NCBI GenBank assembly: GCA_021845645.1
Contig: JAJZVM010000002.1
Span: 1 to 64,000 of the forward strand
Source of the DNA: Bacillota bacterium
GTDB taxonomy: Bacteria; Bacillota_E; JAJZYS01; JAJYTV01
Direction of reading: 5' to 3'
Length of the DNA stretch: 64,000 nucleotides
The notes below the pieces were generated by a model. The model did not search any database, was not told the origin of the DNA, and was given only the letters and a program-made list of their open reading frames with translations. The position numbers and the translations under genes were made by a program. This document shows, piece by piece, positions 59,774 through 64,000 of this stretch; positions within the stretch are counted from its first letter, which is position 1; each line of letters begins with the position of its first letter.

Positions 59774-60652
59774 GTGTCCTATATTTTGCGTCCTTCGACC
59801 CCTTCCGACGCCGAGGTGCTCGCAGCCCTCGGCCTGGATCCCAACGCGCAGCACGGTCTCAACGAAGCCGATCTGTTCGTGTATCCGCTCCATGAGATCT
59901 GGCTCGCGGAGCGCCAAGGCGCAGTCGTCGCCGCCGTCCGCCTCTGCCTGGCACCCCACTCCGGTCTGGCTCTGCTGACCGATCTCGTCGGGGAAGAGGG
60001 CGCCGTGCTCGCACTCGTCGGAGAATTGCGCCAGCACGCTCTTGGCGAGGGCGCTGAGACCCTCCAGGCCGCAGCGCCCACGAACTCCGCCATCAGCCTG
60101 GCGCTGGTCGCCCGCGGCTTCTCGGTGCAGCGCCGCGTGGTGCATATCCACTGGCAGCTGCCCGCGCCGGTGCCGGGTGATCCACCAGCCGGGACCACGT
60201 TCGCCGAGGAGATCCCTGACCCTGAGGAGTACGCGCGCCTCGCCGTCGCTGCCTACCGGGGCTCCTGGGACTGGCTGTTCGATCATTGGGGAGGCGACAT
60301 CGCCGCACGCCGCAACTTTGCCCGGCTCTTCGAATCGCCGCGCGACGAGCGCTTCATCGGCGCCCGGCAGAAAGGCGAGCTTGTCGGGTTCGTCAGTTCC
60401 GGCAGCGGCGAGGTGGTGCCCGGCGACTTTTCCACGTTCGGCGTGCTGGTGCGGCCTGCCCTGCGCGGGCAGGGCATCGGCAGCTACCTCCTGCTGCGCG
60501 CGCTCCAGGCGCTCTGGACGCGGGGCGTCGGCAGCGCCGAGATGCACACCACGGCGCCCCCCCAGGGCGATCCGCCGGCCGTCCGCCTCTATCTCCGCCA
60601 CGGCGTGCGCAGAGGGGACATCGCCATCCTTCGCCATCCGGGTCCGGGCTAG
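59774..60652 (+). CDS. GNAT-family N-acetyltransferase
   Basis: A 292-residue protein of two GNAT-like halves. The first half (residues about 1-140) has lost the acetyl-CoA signature; the second (about 150-292) keeps VLVRPALRGQGIGSYLLLRAL with the QGIGS loop, and a C-terminal LYLRHGVRRGD. Such fused forms occur in mycothiol-type and other enzymes. GTG 59774 has GGGGGAG 5 nt upstream. Divergent from the deacetylase gene. Substrate unknown. Confidence 0.88.
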   Translation: MSYILRPSTPSDAEVLAALGLDPNAQHGLNEADLFVYPLHEIWLAERQGAVVAAVRLCLAPHSGLALLTDLVGEEGAVLALVGELRQHALGEGAETLQAAAPTNSAISLALVARGFSVQRRVVHIHWQLPAPVPGDPPAGTTFAEEIPDPEEYARLAVAAYRGSWDWLFDHWGGDIAARRNFARLFESPRDERFIGARQKGELVGFVSSGSGEVVPGDFSTFGVLVRPALRGQGIGSYLLLRALQALWTRGVGSAEMHTTAPPQGDPPAVRLYLRHGVRRGDIAILRHPGPG

Positions 60653-60750
60653 GCGCCCGCACCCCCGTTCCGCGCACCCCGGGCGTTGCGGCGGCGTATG
60701 CTGGCGCAACAGGACCCGGTGCGCGACGCCGGGCAAGGGAGGTCACCGTC

Positions 60751-61056
60751 GTGGCGCAGTGGCTCGCCGACAAGGCGTACGCTCTAGGCCGCTGGCTGGA
60801 CCGCAGGACCGCGACACATGAGAGCAACTCCGCACCGCGCGTCGTCGTCTCCGCGAGCGTGCCCGCGACGACGAAGTCGGTCGGAAGCCAGCGCATCCTG
60901 GGCATGACCAGCACGTTCAGCCCCGTGACAAGCAGTGTCTTCGGCGCGCCGCAGTTGCCCCGGCCCATCGCGGCACCCGCTCCGAGCACCCACGTATTCC
61001 ACCAGTGGCCGAGTCAGGGCGTGAAGACCAGCAGCACCGTGAACCAATATCCCTGA
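60751..61056 (+). CDS. Small hypothetical protein
   Basis: A 101-residue protein from GTG 60751 with GGGAGG 8 nt upstream. The first 25 residues are helical and basic (QWLADKAYALGRWLDRRT), the rest is rich in Ser, Thr, Val and Pro, unstructured-looking, ending in HQWPSQGVKTSSTVNQYP. No signal peptide. It is convergent with the cysteine-rich gene and may belong with it as a spore-surface protein, but that is only a guess from position and composition. Confidence 0.6.
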   Translation: MAQWLADKAYALGRWLDRRTATHESNSAPRVVVSASVPATTKSVGSQRILGMTSTFSPVTSSVFGAPQLPRPIAAPAPSTHVFHQWPSQGVKTSSTVNQYP

Positions 61057-61096
61057 CGCCACCGCTGACCTGCGGTCGGCAGGTCTACAGAAGGAA

Positions 61097-61124
61097 GGAG
61101 CCCGAACCCTCTGGTTCGGGCTCC
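61097..61124. terminator. Bidirectional terminator
   Basis: A perfect 12-bp stem (GGAGCCCGAACC with GGTTCGGGCTCC) and CTCT loop, between the stops of the small hypothetical gene (plus) and the cysteine-rich gene (minus). Confidence 0.85.
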
Positions 61125-61130
61125 CGCAGT

Positions 61131-61697
61131 TCACGTGCACTGGGGCGGGAAGAGCGGGCTCGGCGGGCAGGGCGGCAACGGCTGGGTCACGCACGGCGCC
61201 GGCGAGCAGTAGCCGTAGGCGGGCACCAGGAGCTGCACCGGCGCAGTCGATGTGAATGTGGTGCAGATCGTGACCGTGGTGCAGACCGTGCCGTCGACGA
61301 TGGCTGGCGGAGCGCAGGACCCGCTCAGCACCGTGCAGGACTGCACCGTCCCCGCGGGGCCGCAGAGAGTGACCGTCTTCAGCAGCGTCACGCTGGTCGA
61401 TGCGGTACACGTCGTGACCGTGGTCGTAATCGTAAAGTCCACCGTGGCAGAGATCAGGAACGTGGCGTTGATGAAATCGGTCGTCACAGCAGGAGTGCTG
61501 CTCTGGAAGCTGCATGTGGCACCGGTCACAGCGCAGCTGATACCGGTGACGGTCCCTGTGCACACGAAGGGCGTGCAGATCGTGCCACTCGTGTCGGCCT
61601 GGAAGCAGTAGTCGAACACCTTGTCGACCAGGATGCAATCGATCTCGGTGGGCGCCGGACAGCCGGTTGGCGGGCACGGGCCCGGTGTGACTGACAC
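61131..61697 (-). CDS. Cysteine-rich protein, possible spore-surface component
   Basis: A 188-residue protein with 18 cysteines, from GTG 61697 (GGGGAGGG 8 nt upstream). Marks: IDCILVDKVFDYCFQAD near residue 20, then alternating Thr/Ser/Val strands with regular Cys and a C-terminal LLVPAYGYCSPAPC. Similar cysteine-rich proteins with xKVYDYC-type motifs occur in spore-formers without known function. The lack of a signal peptide and high Cys fit a cross-linked coat or exosporium protein, by inference. A decayed copy lies upstream (61959-62060). Confidence 0.75.
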   Translation of the reverse strand: MSVTPGPCPPTGCPAPTEIDCILVDKVFDYCFQADTSGTICTPFVCTGTVTGISCAVTGATCSFQSSTPAVTTDFINATFLISATVDFTITTTVTTCTASTSVTLLKTVTLCGPAGTVQSCTVLSGSCAPPAIVDGTVCTTVTICTTFTSTAPVQLLVPAYGYCSPAPCVTQPLPPCPPSPLFPPQCT

Positions 61698-61958
61698 GGA
61701 ATAATCCCTCCCCTGAGCGGTCTCGCTCCTTTCTATGTAGAGACGTTCCGTTAGGTGACGCGGCCCATGGCCGGGCACTCTCGCCTGGACGGGCCGCGCG
61801 TCGGCGCTCGCCTCGTCAAGGCGGCGCAGCGGCTCCCGGGTGCAGTTGCGCGCCATGGCAGTCGAGCCGGCAGGCCGGCGCCGGAGAGCGCGAAGCGACG
61901 AGCGCGTCCACTTGGTCCCGCCAGACCGTGTGCCCCGCTTGCGGGCTCCGACGATGGC
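61698..61958. other. Leader and gap upstream of the cysteine-rich gene
   Basis: About 260 nt upstream of the cysteine-rich gene with no gene seen. On the minus strand CATAGAAAG (61737-61729 region) lies about 17 nt after a GTCAC; this only partly matches sigma-K promoters (AC-N17-CATANNNTA) and is not claimed. The segment is highly GC-rich. Confidence 0.5.
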
Positions 61959-62060
61959 TTAGCCCGCAGGTGGCGCGGATGTCACAACCGCAGTGCTGAG
62001 AACCGCCGCGCGAACATAGTCGGTGGTTGCGGCGGGGGTGCTGCTTTGGTCGTTACGTCG
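61959..62060 (-). pseudogene. Fragment of a duplicated cysteine-rich gene
   Basis: Minus-strand translation gives QSSTPAATTDYVRAAVLSTA ending at TAA 61961-61959. This aligns with QSSTPAVTTDFINATFLISA in the intact gene at 61131-61697 (11 of 20 identical), and upstream and downstream parts are unrecognisable. It has no start and no Cys, so it is a dead piece of a second copy. Confidence 0.45.
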
Positions 62061-62091
62061 GGCCGCCGTCGATGCGCAGACGATGCTGGTG

Positions 62092-62126
62092 GCCGCCTGG
62101 GGGCGCCAAGTGTGCCCCCAGGCGGC
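62092..62126. terminator. Hairpin with 13-bp stem
   Basis: GCCGCCTGGGGGC (62092-62104) and GCCCCCAGGCGGC (62114-62126) pair perfectly around a 9-nt loop. It lies upstream of the gene at 62306. It may terminate read-through from either side; the T-run is missing. Confidence 0.55.
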
Positions 62127-62305
62127 GTCGGCCCTGCCGTCTGGACGGCACAGGTATCATTCCGGGACGGCCGGAACGCGGTCGGTCCCTGGCGGTTTTG
62201 CATGGCCCGGGGGCGGGCAGGCGTCCCGGGCCGTCGACCCGGCCTTCCCCACCCGGGTGCCGCCGCGCCGCTCGCCACCGCGTTCCGCCGCAAGGTGGCC
62301 CCACG

Positions 62306-63211
62306 ATGAGGCCGCAGCAACTGGTGTGGCCGGAAGGCGACGTGTGGCTGGGCCAAGGTGCCAACGGCTTCGTCTACCGGTTGGGCGCGCGCCGCGGCGA
62401 TGCGCCGGCGGGCACCGTCTTGGGCCTCCTCGGCCCGCGGGCGGCCGGTGGCCCCATCCTATGGCTGGACGCCCGGGGAACGCTCGCCGGGCCGTGCGGG
62501 GACCCCTCTTGGCAAGGGGTGACGCTCGCCGCCGGCGACCCCGCGCTGCTAGCGGCCGCCGACGGGCATGGCGTCCTGTTTCTCACGTCGGACGTGGCCT
62601 GCACAAGTGTCGTCCTGCCCGCGCCACCCGTGGCGATGGCGGCGCTCGGATCGACGCAAGGTCGCCCTGCGCTGTGCCTCGTGGCGCTCCCGGACAACGT
62701 CAGCTCGCTCATCTGGCAGGACGACCATGTCTCGCGCCAGCAGCTCGCGCCGGGTGCCGCACGGGAGGTGGTCCTGCTCGCTGGCGAGCCACCCGCGGCC
62801 GCGGTGCGCCTGCCTGGGGGGGACCTCGACCGCCTTCTCACGTTCCTGTACGCAGCGGCGCCCTGGGCAGGCTGGCGGCCTCTGCCGCCTCTGCTACTCG
62901 GGCCCGACGAGACCCTGCGCCTGCGCCAGGCGGAGCAAGGTCTCTACGTGCGCGCTGGGCCTGGGGTCTGGCTCCTTCACCGTGATGGCCGATGGCACGA
63001 GACGGCGCTCCTGGATCAGGTCGGCGTGACGACGCAACGCTACGGCAGGTTCGCGTCGCGGGACTTCGAGGCATGGTCTGAGAAGGAGCACCTTCCATCC
63101 GCAGGAAAGTTGGCGGTTGGCCGCAACCGCCAGGGCATCCAGGCGCCCAGCGGGCCAGAGAACGCTACCCAGAGCCGTGGCGACTTTGTCCGAATGCCGC
63201 GCGGCGTCTAG
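62306..63211 (+). CDS. Hypothetical protein
   Basis: A 301-residue protein from ATG 62306 (AAGGTGG 7 nt upstream). Early residues WPEGDVWLGQGANGFVYRLG, and repeated beta-strand segments (GVLFLTSDVACTSVVL, PALCLVALPDNVSSLIW, REVVLLAGEPPAAAVRL, GVWLLHRDGRWHE) suggest a beta-rich fold such as a propeller. No signal peptide or membrane segment. The C-terminal 40 residues are polar. No family recognised; the CAP-domain gene follows 23 nt later, perhaps in the same transcript. Confidence 0.7.
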   Translation: MRPQQLVWPEGDVWLGQGANGFVYRLGARRGDAPAGTVLGLLGPRAAGGPILWLDARGTLAGPCGDPSWQGVTLAAGDPALLAAADGHGVLFLTSDVACTSVVLPAPPVAMAALGSTQGRPALCLVALPDNVSSLIWQDDHVSRQQLAPGAAREVVLLAGEPPAAAVRLPGGDLDRLLTFLYAAAPWAGWRPLPPLLLGPDETLRLRQAEQGLYVRAGPGVWLLHRDGRWHETALLDQVGVTTQRYGRFASRDFEAWSEKEHLPSAGKLAVGRNRQGIQAPSGPENATQSRGDFVRMPRGV

Positions 63212-63234
63212 CATCGGACACGGGAGGTGGCCTC

Positions 63235-64000
63235 TTGCAGAGTCTGCGCATCCTGCCGCTCGCCATCGCCGCCGGACTTCTCCTTCCGGCAGTGCCCGCG
63301 CTTGCCGCCCCTACGTACACAAGCGAGGGCAGCATCACCTACTTCGGGTCGGGCATCGGCTCGCCGCTCTTGATCCTGCCTCTCACGACCGTGCCGGCCC
63401 AGACGACGCCTCCGAGCCCGACGTTGCCTGCGGCGACCGCGCCTGCGACGGCGATCGGGGCCTTCTCCTCCGGATCGACCACCTACTTCGTGCCCGGTCT
63501 GGGCCAGTGGGTGGCACAGGCGGCCGCCTCGACCGGCTCCGTCCCCGGCGCGTCCTCAGGCAGCGGTTCTGGCGCGAGCGGCACGAATGCCGGCACGTCC
63601 GCATCCGGAACGGGTACCAGTCCCGGCGACGTGGGCAACAACGCGTCGCTCTCGAGCCAGTTCCTGTCCCTCGTCAACCAGGCTCGACAGCGGGCCGGCC
63701 TCGGTACCCTCGCCGACAGCACGATCCTGGACCAGCTGGCCCTTGCCAAGGCCCAGGACATGGTCAACTACGACTACGTCGACCATTACTCCCCGCGGCT
63801 CGGCTGGCCGATCAACCAGGAGCAGGCCGCCGGCTTCGTGGCGCAGTCCATGGGAGCCGAGAACATCGCCGAGGCGGGCAGCATCCAGCGGGCGATGATC
63901 GACCTGATGTCGGACGCGGGCCACAAGGCCAACCTGCTCGACCCTGCCTTCACGCAAACGGGCATCGCCGTCCTGCCGGTGACCGGCGGGGTGCTGGTGG
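63235..64000 (+). CDS. CAP-domain (SCP/YkwD-like) secreted protein, truncated by the window
   Basis: TTG 63235 has GGGAGGT 6 nt upstream. Signal peptide with cleavage after about ALAAP (residues 1-26). Two similar short segments follow, EGSITYFGSGIG and SGSTTYFVPGLG, joined by Pro/Thr- and Ser/Gly-rich linkers. From about residue 140 a CAP domain: SSQFLSLVNQARQRAG, AKAQDMVNYDYVDHYSP, GAENIAEAGS and GHKANLLDPAFTQTGIAV. The C-terminus is outside the window. Related proteins (YkwD, SafA-linked) occur in spore-formers and are usually secreted or spore associated. Confidence 0.88.
   Translation, partial: MQSLRILPLAIAAGLLLPAVPALAAPTYTSEGSITYFGSGIGSPLLILPLTTVPAQTTPPSPTLPAATAPATAIGAFSSGSTTYFVPGLGQWVAQAAASTGSVPGASSGSGSGASGTNAGTSASGTGTSPGDVGNNASLSSQFLSLVNQARQRAGLGTLADSTILDQLALAKAQDMVNYDYVDHYSPRLGWPINQEQAAGFVAQSMGAENIAEAGSIQRAMIDLMSDAGHKANLLDPAFTQTGIAVLPVTGGVLV

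Overview
The window comes from a high-GC, endospore-forming member of the Bacillota. The sporulation signs are a spoIIE gene and an alpha/beta-type small acid-soluble spore protein gene. TTG and GTG starts behind strong GGAGG-type ribosome sites are very common. The lineage could be near the Symbiobacterium/Thermaerobacter/Sulfobacillus groups, but that is inference and the window alone cannot fix it.

The backbone is a long minus-strand series that keeps the order known from Bacillus and Clostridia: spoIIE, a kinase-fold gene in the yabT position, tilS, ftsH, then folP-folB-folK, birA, coaX, greA, lysS and a 16S rRNA gene, whose 5' end is at the left edge. Blocks are inserted into this series. 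They include two M16 peptidase genes, an HtrA-like pseudoprotease, fhs, DUF2089/DUF4097 genes, recD2, an M24 peptidase, bioY, an acyl-CoA-type cluster (amidohydrolase, enoyl-CoA hydratase, alpha/beta hydrolase, HAD phosphatase, etfB-etfA), and plus-strand islands carrying glycerate kinase, HxlR, a PASTA penicillin-binding protein and lipoprotein hydrolases.

Region by region. 1-5.3 kb: 16S rRNA and the greA-lysS operon. 5.3-9.1 kb: a helix-turn-helix regulator, two metallo-beta-lactamase-fold hydrolases, a lipoprotein hydrolase and two very small genes. 9.2-16 kb: glycerate kinase, convergent with etfBA and its upstream cluster. 16.2-21.1 kb: the plus-strand island, with two intact lipoprotein hydrolase paralogues and a decayed further copy. 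21.1-31 kb: recD2, M24 peptidase, coaX, bioY/birA with a BirA-type operator, folate genes and fhs. 31-42 kb: pseudo-HtrA, the M16 pair, envelope-type DUF genes, ftsH, tilS, a pseudokinase and spoIIE. 42-48.4 kb: a YbjN protein, a lipoprotein, a transposase scrap, and a MarR-controlled MacAB-like exporter. 48.3-50.2 kb: tRNA-Glu, SASP and an ECF sigma/anti-sigma pair. 50.5-53.8 kb: a hydrolase, a CsoR-like repressor with a DUF302 protein, and a LigB-like dioxygenase. 53.9-56.7 kb: a liaIFSR-type cell-envelope stress operon. 56.7-60.7 kb: an amino-sugar cluster (deacetylase, GH4 glycosidase, sugar kinase) and a GNAT enzyme. 60.7-64 kb: a small protein, a cysteine-rich protein with a decayed duplicate, an unknown protein and a truncated CAP-domain protein.

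The most notable observations are the gene-decay record in the lipoprotein hydrolase family (a 7-bp tandem duplication is the visible frameshift), an HtrA homologue that has lost its catalytic His and Ser, a kinase fold without HRD/DFG in the yabT position, a hairpin between the Shine-Dalgarno sequence and the start of an M16 gene, a doubled MacA-like adaptor, a 12-bp coding repeat in liaF, and a cysteine-rich gene with a broken copy beside it. No complete new defence or mobile system is visible.
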